The notes beneath the pieces are model-generated. The model was not told the DNA's origin, searched no databases, and was given only the letters and a program-made list of their open reading frames with translations. The position numbers and the translations under genes were made by a program. 64,000 nucleotides of DNA from Corallococcus sp. NCRR (lineage in GTDB: Bacteria; Myxococcota; Myxococcia; Myxococcales; Myxococcaceae): the NCBI RefSeq assembly GCF_026965535.1, contig NZ_CP114039.1, positions 9,407,461 to 9,471,460 of the forward strand, written 5' to 3'. This document shows positions 45,537-54,189 of this stretch, piece by piece. The stretch's first letter is position 1, and every line of letters starts with the position of its first letter.

Positions 45537-45753
45537 GGGGGGCGGGTGCTCCGGAGGGGGAAGGAAAAGACGCCCGCGAGTATCGGAGGCACGGCGCGGC
45601 GGGTCAAAGCCCACGTGGGCCACGCGTCCGGCGGCCGCCTGCCCTGTCGCCTACGCGACGAGGAACCCCAGGGCAACACCCACACGGTCGCGGCATCCTG
45701 CGTCAGGAAGGGCCATGCCTTCGGGCATGTTCCCCCTGACGGGGCGGAGCACA

Positions 45754-45759
45754 TATAAG
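45754..45759 (+). promoter_or_regulatory. Candidate -10 box of the CBS gene
   Basis: TATAAG lies 36 bp before the ATG at 45796, in a locally A/T-rich stretch. The -35 position (TTCCCC near 45730) is poor, so an activator or another sigma factor may be involved. Confidence 0.4.
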
Positions 45760-45795
45760 GCCCCGACCCTCACTTTTTTCGGGAAGCCACGCACG

Positions 45796-47163
45796 ATGGA
45801 CATCCAACAGAACATCCTCACCGCCATTGGCCACACGCCGCTGGTGAAGCTCAACAAGCTCGTCGGTCCGAACGACGCCACCGTGCTCGTGAAGTGCGAG
45901 TTCATGAACCCCGGCGCGTCCATCAAGGACCGCATGGCGCTCTACATCATCGAAAAGGCCGAGCGGGAGGGGAAGCTCAAGCCCGGCGGCACCATCGTGG
46001 AGAACACGTCCGGCAACACCGGCATGGGCGTGGCGCTGGCCGCGGCGGTGAAGGGCTACAAGTGCATCTTCACCATGCCGGACAAGATGTCCCTGGAGAA
46101 GATCAACCGCCTGAAGGCCATGGGCGCCCAGGTCGTCGTCACGCCGACGAACGTTCCGGCGGAGGACCCGCGCAGCTACTACGAGACGTCCAAGCGGCTG
46201 GCCAAGGAGACGCCGGGCGCGTTCATGCTGAACCAGTACCACAACCCGGACAACATCGAGGCGCACTACCACACGACGGGTCCGGAGATCTTCCAGCAGA
46301 CCGAGGGCAAGTTCGACTACTTCGTGTCCGGCCTGGGCACCGGCGGCACCATGAGCGGCGCCGGCAAGTTCCTCAAGGAGAAGATCCCCGGCCTGAAGAA
46401 CATCGGCGTGGATCCGGAGGGCTCCGTCTACGAAGGCTACTTCAAGACGGGCAAGCTCACCGAGCCGCACGTCTACAAGGTCGAGGGCATTGGCGAGGAC
46501 ATGCTCTGCGGCGCCATGGACTTCAAGGTCGTGGACGACGTGCGCCAGGTGGATGACCGCATGTGCTTCAACGCCGCGCGCCGCCTCGCTCGCGAGGAGG
46601 GCATCTTCGCGGGTGGCTCGTCCGGCGCGGCCGTGCACGTGGCGGTGCAGCTGGCGAAGGAAGTGGGCAAGGGCAAGACCATCGTGGTCGTCCTGCCGGA
46701 CTCCGGCAGCAGCTACATCAGCAAGTTCCACTCCGACGAGTGGATGCGCGACAACGGCTTCATGCAGGAGAAGGGCGCGGGCACGGTGCGCGACATCATC
46801 GGCGCGAAGCCCCGCGACCTGAAGACGGCCAAGCGCGGTGACCGCGTGGACCGCGTGGTGGAGACCATGCGCAGCCATGGCATCAGCCAGATGCCCGTGG
46901 TGTCCGACGACGGGCGCGCCGTGGGCATGGTGCACGAGTACGACCTGCTCAACGCCCTGGTCGCTAACAAGGTGAAGTTCCAGGACGCCATCGACCCCAT
47001 CGTCGCCCCGCTCCAGGGCGCCGTGTCCGCCGAGGCCAGCATCGACCGGCTGCGTGAAATCTTCGCGCGCGACAACGTGGCCGTGGTGAAGGACGGCGAG
47101 ACGGTCATCGCCATCGTCACGAAGATCGACCTCATCGACCACCTGCACCGCACCGCGGCTTAA
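45796..47163 (+). CDS. Cystathionine beta-synthase with CBS domain pair
   Basis: The 455-residue enzyme has a fold-type II PLP domain: IGHTPLVKLN, the Lys44-containing NPGASIKDRMALYII, ENTSGNTGMGVALAA, GTGGTMSGAGKFLKE and GGSSGAAVHVAV. Two CBS domains follow (about 335-455: MRSHGISQMPVVSDDGRAVGMVHEYDLL, IFARDNVAVVKDGETVIAIVTKIDLIDHL). This layout is that of cystathionine beta-synthase (homocysteine plus serine), although cysteine synthase activity is possible. CBS domains commonly sense adenosyl ligands. With the gamma-enzyme at 51174-52319 it would complete reverse transsulfuration to cysteine. I chose ATG at 45796, where the family N-terminus begins. Confidence 0.92.
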   Translation: MDIQQNILTAIGHTPLVKLNKLVGPNDATVLVKCEFMNPGASIKDRMALYIIEKAEREGKLKPGGTIVENTSGNTGMGVALAAAVKGYKCIFTMPDKMSLEKINRLKAMGAQVVVTPTNVPAEDPRSYYETSKRLAKETPGAFMLNQYHNPDNIEAHYHTTGPEIFQQTEGKFDYFVSGLGTGGTMSGAGKFLKEKIPGLKNIGVDPEGSVYEGYFKTGKLTEPHVYKVEGIGEDMLCGAMDFKVVDDVRQVDDRMCFNAARRLAREEGIFAGGSSGAAVHVAVQLAKEVGKGKTIVVVLPDSGSSYISKFHSDEWMRDNGFMQEKGAGTVRDIIGAKPRDLKTAKRGDRVDRVVETMRSHGISQMPVVSDDGRAVGMVHEYDLLNALVANKVKFQDAIDPIVAPLQGAVSAEASIDRLREIFARDNVAVVKDGETVIAIVTKIDLIDHLHRTAA

Positions 47164-47193
47164 GCACCGCGAGCGGAGGCGCTGAAAACACCG

Positions 47194-47232
47194 CGGGCCC
47201 GGAAGGAGGAGCGAATCCTCCCTTCGGGCCCG
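47194..47232. terminator. Bidirectional terminator between CBS and GNAT genes
   Basis: The 17-nt arms 47194-47210 and 47216-47232 begin and end with CGGGCCCG and pair almost completely, with one wobble and one mismatch around a 5-nt GCGAA loop. It lies between two convergent genes, 31 bp after the CBS stop and 25 bp after the GNAT stop. Confidence 0.8.
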
Positions 47233-47256
47233 TCGTGCTTCAGCGGTGCGGTGACT

Positions 47257-47658
47257 TCAGAGCCCTTCGGGGTCCGGCTTCGTCAGGTCCAGGGCCACCA
47301 TGTGGTAACCCGGCCCCACGTGCATGAAGCCGAAGCGCTCCGCGCGGTTCTTGATGGCGTCCAGCTGCGAGTAGCCCAACAGCAGCTTGAAGCCCTGCTT
47401 CCGGGCCTCGTCGCGGACGGCGGCGACGATGGCGTTGACCGCTTCGTTGCGGTCCTCCTTGGTCAGCCCGGGCGCGGCGATGATGCCTTCAATCAACGCC
47501 ACCGAGCTGTCCGTGCGGTACAGGAAGCCCGCCGCCTTGCCCGGCACCACGAAGCCGTACTCCGGCAGCGCGTCCGGCGTCATCGTCTCATCCCATGGCT
47601 TGCGCCACAGGTTGAGCAGCTCGTGGTGGACCTTGGGGTCGAAGCGGACGGGCTTCAT
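47257..47658 (-). CDS. GNAT-like acetyltransferase (tentative)
   Basis: The 133-residue protein has the layout of a compact GNAT domain: PEYGFVVPGKAAGFLYRTDSSVALIEGIIAAPGL as the central strands (read in parts), a helix DEARKQGFKLLLGYS, and AERFGFMHVGPGYHMVAL near the end. The acetyl-CoA loop is not sharply visible, so assignment is tentative. Small proteins of this shape are common in phages, but there is no other phage gene here. It follows the Gly-rich small protein by 3 bp. Confidence 0.55.
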   Translation of the reverse strand: MKPVRFDPKVHHELLNLWRKPWDETMTPDALPEYGFVVPGKAAGFLYRTDSSVALIEGIIAAPGLTKEDRNEAVNAIVAAVRDEARKQGFKLLLGYSQLDAIKNRAERFGFMHVGPGYHMVALDLTKPDPEGL

Positions 47659-47661
47659 GGA

Positions 47662-48060
47662 CTAGGAGAGGAACGTGGACATCTTCTGGGCGGCGAGCTC
47701 GGTCGCGTTGTTCATGCCCAGGTTGGTGAGCGGGTTGCTCTTGGTGGCCTTGAACAGGTCGCCCACGATGTCGGTGACCTTGCTCTTGCCCTTCGCCAGG
47801 TTCAGCGCGCCGGACAGCAGGCTGTTGCCGCCCGCGCCGTCCATCAGGCCGGAGCCGGCGAAGGTGCCCAGCGCGTTCTTGAGCACGCCGCCGCCCGGGA
47901 TGAGGTCGGTGGCCGCGCCCAGCAGCGCCTGCAGGGGGTTCTTGCCCTGCATCAGGCCGCTGGCGAAACCCATCGCCGCGCCGAGCAGCGGGTTCACCGC
48001 CGACACGAACGGCTTGACGATGTCCATCACCTTGCCGAGAGCCTTGCCGATGCCGCCCAT
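47662..48060 (-). CDS. Small Gly/Ala/Leu-rich protein of unknown function
   Basis: The 132-residue product is rich in Gly, Leu, Ala and Asn and has repeated hydrophobic stretches (PFVSAVNPLLGAAMGFASG, PLQALLGAATDLIPGGGVL, GTFAGSGLM) separated by basic residues. It has no signal peptide and no helix of clear transmembrane length. The composition resembles small membrane-active or aggregation-prone proteins, but no family is recognised. It lies 3 bp upstream of the GNAT-like gene and downstream of a hydrophilic partner gene. Confidence 0.6.
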   Translation of the reverse strand: MGGIGKALGKVMDIVKPFVSAVNPLLGAAMGFASGLMQGKNPLQALLGAATDLIPGGGVLKNALGTFAGSGLMDGAGGNSLLSGALNLAKGKSKVTDIVGDLFKATKSNPLTNLGMNNATELAAQKMSTFLS

Positions 48061-48179
48061 GGTCTGAGCCTTTTCGGGGAGGGCCGCGCGGGCCCTCGAA
48101 GTGAGACTGACAGTGGGATTCTCGGTGGGACGCCGGAGAAGTTTCCGGTTCCCGGATTATCCGAGTGACCCACCCCAAA

Positions 48180-48197
48180 GCCCTGGGATTCCAGGGC
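48180..48197 (-). terminator. Short hairpin with T run after the 152-residue protein gene
   Basis: On the minus strand GCCCTGG-AATC-CCAGGGC forms a 7-bp stem, followed by TTTGGGG. It lies 15 bp after the stop at 48212. Confidence 0.55.
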
Positions 48198-48211
48198 CTT
48201 GGCGGGACGGC

Positions 48212-48670
48212 TCAGCCCCGGATGGGGCCCTTCTTGGCCTCCGCCGGATCCACGGCGGCGCCGGGCTTGGGCGCCACGGCCTGGCCGGGCTTCGCCGCGG
48301 AGCCCAGCGCGGCGCTGTAGCGCTGCTCGTGGCTCTTGTCGCTGCTGAAGCCGTCGCGCTGCTGGGCGGGGCTGATGACGACCTCACCGTCGATGATCTT
48401 CTGCAGGTGGGTGCCGATCTCCTCCACCGTGGGGATCTTCGGGTCGCGCGCCTTGAGCTCCTCGTCCGGGATGATCTCCAGCTGGGGCGGCTTGTCCGGG
48501 TGGATGGCGTAATCGAGGATCTTCTCCACGTACTGCGCGACGGGGAGCTTCAGCATCTCCGCCTGCTGCTGCACGTCGGCGTCCGCCAGCAGCTCCGCGC
48601 GCACCACTTCCACGGGACGCTTCAGCCGGCTGGGCGCCGGAGGAGGAACGACCTCATTGGTGTTGGACAT
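48212..48670 (-). CDS. Hydrophilic protein of unknown function
   Basis: The 152-residue product is acidic, with Pro-rich ends and a predicted helical centre (PVEVVRAELLADADVQQQAEML, LPVAQYVEKILDYAI, VEEIGTHLQKIIDGEVV). No domain is recognised and there is no export signal. The ATG at 48670 has a good GGAGAAG ribosome binding site, which decides against the upstream in-frame start. It lies between the MaoC hydratase and the Gly-rich protein genes. Confidence 0.65.
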   Translation of the reverse strand: MSNTNEVVPPPAPSRLKRPVEVVRAELLADADVQQQAEMLKLPVAQYVEKILDYAIHPDKPPQLEIIPDEELKARDPKIPTVEEIGTHLQKIIDGEVVISPAQQRDGFSSDKSHEQRYSAALGSAAKPGQAVAPKPGAAVDPAEAKKGPIRG

Positions 48671-48736
48671 GGGCTTCTCCTTTGGGACGTATTGGTAACC
48701 CAGGTCAGCCCAGGAACTCAAAGTGTGGGTCGTTTT

Positions 48737-49183
48737 CTACGGAGCCGGGCGGCGGGCGAAGAGGGCGTTGGCCACCTCCGTCATCACCACCTCGCCGTGC
48801 TGGTTCACGACCTCCAGGCGCAGCTTGAGCGCGCCGCGGTCCGGCTTGCTCGCGGAGGGCCTCGCCTCCAGCGTCTCGATGCGGATCCGCAGCGAGTCAC
48901 CGGGGCGCACCGGCTTCTTCCAGCGCAGCTCGTCCAGGCCGGGCGACCCCATGCCGGCGGCCTGGCCCAGCAGGCCCTCCACCATGAGCTTGTGGCAGAT
49001 GGCGGCGGTGTGCCAGCCGCTGGCGATGATGCCGCCGTAGATGCTCTTGCCGGCGGCGTCCTCGTCGATGTGGAAGGGCTGCGGGTCGAACTGGCGCGCG
49101 AACGCGATGATCTCCTCGCGCGTCACCACGTACGGCCCCCGCTCCATGATTTCGCCGACGGGGAAGTCCTCGAAGTAGCGCAT
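48737..49183 (-). CDS. MaoC-family (R)-specific enoyl-CoA hydratase/dehydratase
   Basis: The 148-residue hot-dog-fold protein has the family signature ARQFDPQPFHIDEDAA (catalytic Asp/His pair), GGIIASGWHTAAICHKLM, and LDELRWKKPVRPGDSLRIRI. MaoC-like hydratases act on (R)-3-hydroxyacyl-CoA or related thioesters in fatty acid or polyketide metabolism. The exact substrate is unknown; the enoyl-CoA hydratase at 52370-53131 is a different fold. ATG at 49183 begins with the usual MRYFEDFPVGE. Confidence 0.88.
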   Translation of the reverse strand: MRYFEDFPVGEIMERGPYVVTREEIIAFARQFDPQPFHIDEDAAGKSIYGGIIASGWHTAAICHKLMVEGLLGQAAGMGSPGLDELRWKKPVRPGDSLRIRIETLEARPSASKPDRGALKLRLEVVNQHGEVVMTEVANALFARRPAP

Positions 49184-49257
49184 GGTGTCCTTCCTGTGGG
49201 TGCCGGGCCCGCCGGCGGTTCATTCCGCCCTTCCCTACCCTCCGGCGGGCCTCGCGG

Positions 49258-51087
49258 CTACTGCGGAAGCGGCTCTTCGGGGTCGGCCACGGACTCCAGC
49301 GTGTCCGCGGGCGGCACGGGGCCTCGCCGCGCCGGCTCCGCGCGGTCGTCCGTGGGGCCCGGGGGCGTGGCGTGCGCCTCCTCCGCCGCGGCCTCCTCCG
49401 CCTCCAGCGCGCTGGCCTGGACGCCGCGGACCGAAGCCTTGGCCAGCGTCTTCCTGAGGGTCAGCGTGTCGCGCACGGTGTTGCTGGAGGTGATGAGCCG
49501 CGCGGTGAGCGTGCCGCCGTCCACCGTCACGTCCAGGAAGCCGTAGGCCTGGTTGTCACGCAGCGCGGTCCACGCGGGCTGGCTGGTGGCGAAGGGACGC
49601 AGCGTGGCACCGCCGCTGCCCACCACGAGGTACGGGATGCCGCGCTGGGTGCTGGAGGCCACGTTGTCGCCGTACATCGGCTTGCTGCGCTCGTAGTCGT
49701 GGTCATGACCGGTGAGCACCAGGTCCACGCCGTACTTCTCGAACAGCGGGCCGAACTGGCGGCGCATGGTGAGCTGCGAGCCGTGCTCACCGCTGGACCA
49801 CGACGGATGGTGGAAGAAGGCCACCGTCCACGGCCGAGTGTTCGCGGCCAGGTCCGACTCCGCCCATGACTTCTGCGCCGCGAGCGTGCACCGGTCCGCG
49901 GACGCCAGGCCCACCGCGCAGTTGGAGTCCAGGGAGATGAAGTGCACCGGGCCCCAGTCGAAGGAGTAGTAGCGCTCGGTGCCCTGCGGGTTGTTGGCCG
50001 GCAGGTACATGTTGTCCAGGTAGGGCTGCGCCTGGTTCGTCACGTACTCGTGGTTGCCGGGCGTGGCGAACATGGGCACTTCGCGCAGCAAGCCCGCCAT
50101 GGGCTTGAAGAGGTGCTCCTGGAACTCCGCGTCCGTGCCGTTCGGGTACGCGTTGTCACCCAGCGCCAGCAATAGCTCCGAGCGCCACTGCGGCGTGTTC
50201 ATCACCGCCATCACCTTCCCCTGCATGCTGCCGCCGGTGCCGAAGTCGCCCATCGCGGTGAAGTGCGCCTGGGTGGCCGAGGACGTCGTGGACGTCTGGA
50301 AGCTGCGCAGGCCCGTCTTGCTGCCGCAGGCCTCCACCACGTAGCCGTAGGTGCGGCCCGCGGACAGGTTGGACAGCTTCACCGCGTGGCGCGTGCCCGT
50401 CACACCCGCGCTGACGGAGGACGTGAGGTTGTTCCCCTCGCCATAGCGCACCGTGGGGTTGCAGCTGCTGGCGGTGCGGAAGGCCACGATGGCGGACGTC
50501 TGCTTCACGCTCTGCAGGTACGGCAGGCGCGGCAACGCGGTGCCGGAGTCACTGGAAGACGGCGGAGCGCTTGCCGCGCACGCACGGGCCTCCGCGATGG
50601 AGTTCCAGTCGTTCACCGTGTTGCCATTGACGGTGATGCGCACGTAGCGCGCGCTGCGCGAGGAGAACGCCACCGTCTGCGCGGACGTGTTGAGCGCGCT
50701 GTCACCGGCGTACGCCTGGGTGAAGCTGCTGCCGTCGGTGGACGTGGAGACGACGAAGTGGTTCTGGCGCTCGTTGCCCCGGTGCCACGCGATGGTGGTG
50801 CCCGTGAGCGTCTGCGCCGAGCCCAGGTCCATCTGGAGCCAGACGCCCGTCCCCTGGGCGCTCCAGCGAGTGCCCAGGTCGTCGTCTTGCGTGTTGGCGG
50901 GGACGTTGCCGTCGTCGCCGCTCGCCGTCACCGTCTTCGTGACGAGCTGATTGCAGTTGGACGCGGAGAGCGACTCCGGCAGCGCGGCCGGAGGAACGTC
51001 GGAGTCAGTGGGAGCAGGCGGTGACTCGCAGCCAGTCGCGAGCCACGCGCCCAGGAGGCAGGTGGGACCAAGCAGTCGGTTACGCAT
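49258..51087 (-). CDS. Lipoprotein with discoidin (F5/8 type C) and purple-acid-phosphatase-like domains
   Basis: The 609-residue product has a lipobox (LATGC, Cys20). A discoidin-type domain lies at about 45-170 (DDDLGTRWSAQGTGVWLQMDLGSAQTLTG, SSRSARYVRITVNG in parts), then an N-terminal Fn3-like segment (VRYGEGNNLTSSV). A metallophosphoesterase domain follows with metal motifs AMGDFGTGG, LALGDNAYPNG, TPGNHEY, FFHHPSWSSGEHG and TGHDHDYERS. It would be an outer-membrane or surface-bound phosphatase. A Ala/Glu-rich tail ends the protein. ATG at 51087 begins the signal peptide; upstream codons are not signal-like. Confidence 0.9.
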   Translation of the reverse strand: MRNRLLGPTCLLGAWLATGCESPPAPTDSDVPPAALPESLSASNCNQLVTKTVTASGDDGNVPANTQDDDLGTRWSAQGTGVWLQMDLGSAQTLTGTTIAWHRGNERQNHFVVSTSTDGSSFTQAYAGDSALNTSAQTVAFSSRSARYVRITVNGNTVNDWNSIAEARACAASAPPSSSDSGTALPRLPYLQSVKQTSAIVAFRTASSCNPTVRYGEGNNLTSSVSAGVTGTRHAVKLSNLSAGRTYGYVVEACGSKTGLRSFQTSTTSSATQAHFTAMGDFGTGGSMQGKVMAVMNTPQWRSELLLALGDNAYPNGTDAEFQEHLFKPMAGLLREVPMFATPGNHEYVTNQAQPYLDNMYLPANNPQGTERYYSFDWGPVHFISLDSNCAVGLASADRCTLAAQKSWAESDLAANTRPWTVAFFHHPSWSSGEHGSQLTMRRQFGPLFEKYGVDLVLTGHDHDYERSKPMYGDNVASSTQRGIPYLVVGSGGATLRPFATSQPAWTALRDNQAYGFLDVTVDGGTLTARLITSSNTVRDTLTLRKTLAKASVRGVQASALEAEEAAAEEAHATPPGPTDDRAEPARRGPVPPADTLESVADPEEPLPQ

Positions 51088-51173
51088 CGCGCCGGAAACG
51101 TTGTGTTCCAACCAACATTCCCCCTGCCCCGGAGGGCAGGCCTGGCAGGCAGGAGCGCGAGCGAGCGCGCTGA

Positions 51174-52319
51174 CTACTTCACGCGGTCGAGTGCGTGCGC
51201 GAGGTCGTCGATGAGGTCCTGCGCGTCCTCGATGCCGACGGACAGGCGGATGAAGCCGTCCGCGATGCCCAGCTTCTCCCGCGTCTCCCTGGGGATGGAG
51301 GCGTGGGTCATGATGGCCGGGTGCTCGATGAGGGACTCGACGCCGCCCAGGGACTCGGCGCAGGCGAAGACCTTCACCGTCTTGAGGAAGGTGCGCGCCG
51401 CCTCCAGACCGCCGTGGATGTCGAACGTCAGCATGCCGCCAAAGCCGCTCATCTGCTGCTTCGCGAGCGCGTGCTGCGGGTGCGTCTCCAGGCCCGGGTA
51501 GGTGACCTTCTTCACCTGCTTGTGCGTGGACAGGTACTGGGCCACCTTCATCGCGTTCTGCGCGTGGCGGTCCATGCGCACGTGCAGCGTCTTCACGCCG
51601 CGCAGCACGAGGAAGCTGTCGAAGGCGCCGGACACGCCGCCCACCGCGTTCTGCAGGAAGTACATCCGCTCCGCGATGTCGTCGCGGCTGGTGCAGACGA
51701 AGCCGCCCACCACGTCGCTGTGGCCGTTCAGGTACTTTGTCGTGGAGTGCGCCACGACGTCGAAGCCCAGGTTGAGGGGCTTCTGGAAGTACGGCGTCAT
51801 GAACGTGTTGTCCGCGACGGAGATGATGCCGCGCTTCTTGGCGACCTCGGCGATGCGCGCCAGGTCGATGAGCTTGAGCATCGGGTTCGTCGGCGTCTCC
51901 ACCCAGACCATCTTCGTCTTCGGGGTGATGGCCGCCTCGAAGTTCTCCGGCTTGGAGAGGTCCACGAAGGAGAAGTTCAGGCCGGAGCGCTTGAACACCT
52001 TGTCGAAGATGCGGAAGGTGCCGCCGTACACGTCGTCGGAGACGATGACGTGGTCACCGGCCTCCAGCATGTGCATCAGCATGTCCGTGCCGGCGAGGCC
52101 GGACGCGAACGCGGCGCCGTACTTCGCGCCTTCCAGCGCGGCCAGGCAGTCCTGCAGCGCCTTGCGCGTGGGGTTCTGCGTGCGGCTGTACTCGTAGCCC
52201 TTGTGCTCCCCCGGCCCGTCCTGGACGTAGGTGGAGGTCAGGTACACGGGCGTCATGATGGCGCCGGTGGTGGGATCCGGCTCCTGGCCGGCGTGGATGG
52301 CGAGCGTGTCGAAGCGCAT
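51174..52319 (-). CDS. Cystathionine gamma-lyase/gamma-synthase family enzyme
   Basis: The 381-residue PLP enzyme belongs to the Cys/Met metabolism family: YEYSRTQNPTRKALQDCLAALEG, FASGLAGTDMLMHML, VWVETPTNPMLKLIDL, and the PLP lysine in HSTTKYLNGHSDVVGG. The C-terminal segment (ESLGGVESLIEHPAIMTHASIP, LIRLSVGIED in variant form) is shared by synthases and lyases, so direction is not readable. With the CBS enzyme 4 kb away, gamma-lyase in reverse transsulfuration is plausible. ATG at 52319 (MRFDTLAIHAGQ) is the usual N-terminus. Confidence 0.92.
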   Translation of the reverse strand: MRFDTLAIHAGQEPDPTTGAIMTPVYLTSTYVQDGPGEHKGYEYSRTQNPTRKALQDCLAALEGAKYGAAFASGLAGTDMLMHMLEAGDHVIVSDDVYGGTFRIFDKVFKRSGLNFSFVDLSKPENFEAAITPKTKMVWVETPTNPMLKLIDLARIAEVAKKRGIISVADNTFMTPYFQKPLNLGFDVVAHSTTKYLNGHSDVVGGFVCTSRDDIAERMYFLQNAVGGVSGAFDSFLVLRGVKTLHVRMDRHAQNAMKVAQYLSTHKQVKKVTYPGLETHPQHALAKQQMSGFGGMLTFDIHGGLEAARTFLKTVKVFACAESLGGVESLIEHPAIMTHASIPRETREKLGIADGFIRLSVGIEDAQDLIDDLAHALDRVK

Positions 52320-52369
52320 GGCTTCGCGAACTAACACAGTCCCACCGGCCGTGCAGCGCTCCCGGGCCT

Positions 52370-53131
52370 CTAGTCGAACTGGCCGTGCCGGCCCGCCCCC
52401 TTCGCGAAGCGCGTGGCCCCGGGGATGGACTCCGTCTGGAGCACCTTCACCCCGGCCTGAAACTCCTGGCGCATCGCGTCTTCGAAGGCCAGGTCCCCCT
52501 GGGCGTAGGCGGAGGCTCGGTCCGCGTTCATGCAGGCCTGCGGGAAGGCAGCGATTTGAGCGGCCAGCGACTCCGAGGCGCTCCGGGCCTCGCCCTTCGG
52601 CACCACGCGGTTGACCAGGCCCATGCCCAGCGCCTCACCCGACGACACGGGGCGGCCGGTGAGGATGAGGTCCAGCGCGCGCGACAGGCCAATCAGCCGG
52701 GGCAGGCGCACGGTGCCCCCGTCGATGAGGGGCACGCCCCAGCGGCGGCAGAAGACGCCCAATACCGCGTCCTCCTCCGCCACGCGCAGGTCGCACCACA
52801 GCGCCAGCTCCAGGCCTCCCGCCACCGCGTGGCCGCTGATGGCCGCCACCACGGGCTTGGACAGGCGCATGCGCGAAGGCCCCATGGGCCCGTCCCCGTC
52901 CGGCTCCAGGCGCGGCAGGCGCCCTTCCGACACGGCCTTCAGGTCCGCGCCCGCGCAGAACGTCCCCGCGTCGCCATGGAGGACGCCCACCTTCGCGTCG
53001 GGGTCCGCGTCGAAGGCGCGGAAGGCGTCCGCCAGCTCCCGGGCCGTGTCGGCGTCCACCGCGTTGCGGACCTCCGGCCGGTGGAGGATGACGGTGGTGA
53101 CGGGTCCGTTCTTCTCGACGCGCACGCTCAT
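52370..53131 (-). CDS. Enoyl-CoA hydratase/isomerase family protein
   Basis: The 253-residue protein has the crotonase fold: VILHRPEVRNAVD, the oxyanion-hole FCAGADLKAV, and AAISGHAVAGGLELALWCDLRVAEEDAVLG. The second Glu of classical hydratases is replaced around CRRWGVPLIDGGTVRLPR, as in many members with other acyl-CoA activities. The substrate cannot be read. It is divergent from rlmK with 51 bp between start codons. Confidence 0.9.
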   Translation of the reverse strand: MSVRVEKNGPVTTVILHRPEVRNAVDADTARELADAFRAFDADPDAKVGVLHGDAGTFCAGADLKAVSEGRLPRLEPDGDGPMGPSRMRLSKPVVAAISGHAVAGGLELALWCDLRVAEEDAVLGVFCRRWGVPLIDGGTVRLPRLIGLSRALDLILTGRPVSSGEALGMGLVNRVVPKGEARSASESLAAQIAAFPQACMNADRASAYAQGDLAFEDAMRQEFQAGVKVLQTESIPGATRFAKGAGRHGQFD

Positions 53132-53182
53132 GGGGACCGGTTTTCCCCCGCCCCCGGGGCGGCCTGCAATATGAGGGGAGCC

Positions 53183-54172
53183 ATGTCGGACGAAGGCAAC
53201 CAGGAGACGCAGGGCGCGGGTGGCATGTTCGAGAACCGCCTGCGCAAGAACGCGAAGCGCCTGCGCAAGTGGGCTCTCGCGCAAGGGCTCACCGCCTTCC
53301 GCGTCTATGACCGGGACATCCCCGAGTACCCCTACGCCGTGGACCTCTACGGCGACCACGCCCACGTCGTGGAGTTCCCCCGCCGCAAGGCCCGCGCGAA
53401 GGGGACGTCCGAAGACGCGGAGCGCGACGAGGTGCTCGCCGCCGTCACCGCCGTGCTGGGCGTGCCGCCCGAGCGCACGTCCGTGAAGACGCACACGCCC
53501 CAGCCCTGGGGCCGCTCGCAGTATGGCCGCGTGGGCGAGGGCAGCGAGCGGCTGGTGGTGGAGGAGCAGGGCCTCAAGTTCTGGGTGAACCTGGGCGACT
53601 ACCTGGACACCGGCCTCTTCATGGACCACCGCAACACCCGCGCGCGTGTGCGCTCGGAGGCCAAGGGGAAGCAGTTCCTCAACCTCTTCGCGTACACCGG
53701 CGCGTTCACCGTGTACGCGGCGGCGGGCGGCGCGGCGGGCAGCGTGAGCGTGGACCTGTCCAACACGTACCTGGACTGGGCGGAGGACAACCTGGTCCTC
53801 AACGGCCTGGCGGACCCTCGCCACGTGCTCATCCGCGCGGACGCGAAGGCGTGGCTGGAGGACCAGGCGAAGCACGGGGACGACAAGTACGACCTCATCG
53901 TCTGCGACCCGCCGTCGTTCTCCACGTCGAAGAAGATGTCGGGGACTTTCGACGTGCAGCGCGACCACGTGCGGATGCTGGAACACCTCCGGGCGCTCAT
54001 GGCCCCCGGAGGCGTCCTCTACTTCTCCACCAACTTCCTGGGCTTCGAACTGAAGGACTCCGCCACCCGGGGCATGGAGAAGGTGGAGGAGCTCACCCCC
54101 CGCTCCATCCCCGAGGACTTCCACCGCAAGGAGATCCACCGATGCTGGCGCATGGTGGCCCCCTCGCGGTGA
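53183..54172 (+). CDS. rlmK: Stand-alone RlmK-type 23S rRNA (guanine-N7) methyltransferase
   Basis: The 329-residue enzyme matches the C-terminal half of E. coli RlmKL, which makes m7G2069 in 23S rRNA: FENRLRKNAKRLRKWA, YRVYD-like AFRVYDRDIPEYPYAVDLYG, LWVNL-type FWVNLGDYLDTGLFMDHR, LNLFAYTGAFTVYAA, VCDPPSFSTSKKMSGTFDVQRDH. In E. coli this domain is fused to RlmL; here it is alone. Function in 23S methylation is likely. ATG at 53183 has a GAGGGGAG box; a long open frame upstream is a shadow of the hydratase gene. Confidence 0.9.
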   Translation: MSDEGNQETQGAGGMFENRLRKNAKRLRKWALAQGLTAFRVYDRDIPEYPYAVDLYGDHAHVVEFPRRKARAKGTSEDAERDEVLAAVTAVLGVPPERTSVKTHTPQPWGRSQYGRVGEGSERLVVEEQGLKFWVNLGDYLDTGLFMDHRNTRARVRSEAKGKQFLNLFAYTGAFTVYAAAGGAAGSVSVDLSNTYLDWAEDNLVLNGLADPRHVLIRADAKAWLEDQAKHGDDKYDLIVCDPPSFSTSKKMSGTFDVQRDHVRMLEHLRALMAPGGVLYFSTNFLGFELKDSATRGMEKVEELTPRSIPEDFHRKEIHRCWRMVAPSR

Positions 54173-54189
54173 GCGTCAGCCGCTGACGG

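Noticed and set aside
47257..48670. Prophage remnant around the GNAT-like gene
   Set aside because: No integrase, structural gene, att site or base-composition change was seen.
52385..53182. In-frame 5' extension of rlmK
   Set aside because: The extension is antisense to the enoyl-CoA hydratase; the ATG at 53183 has a ribosome binding site and matches the RlmK N-terminus.
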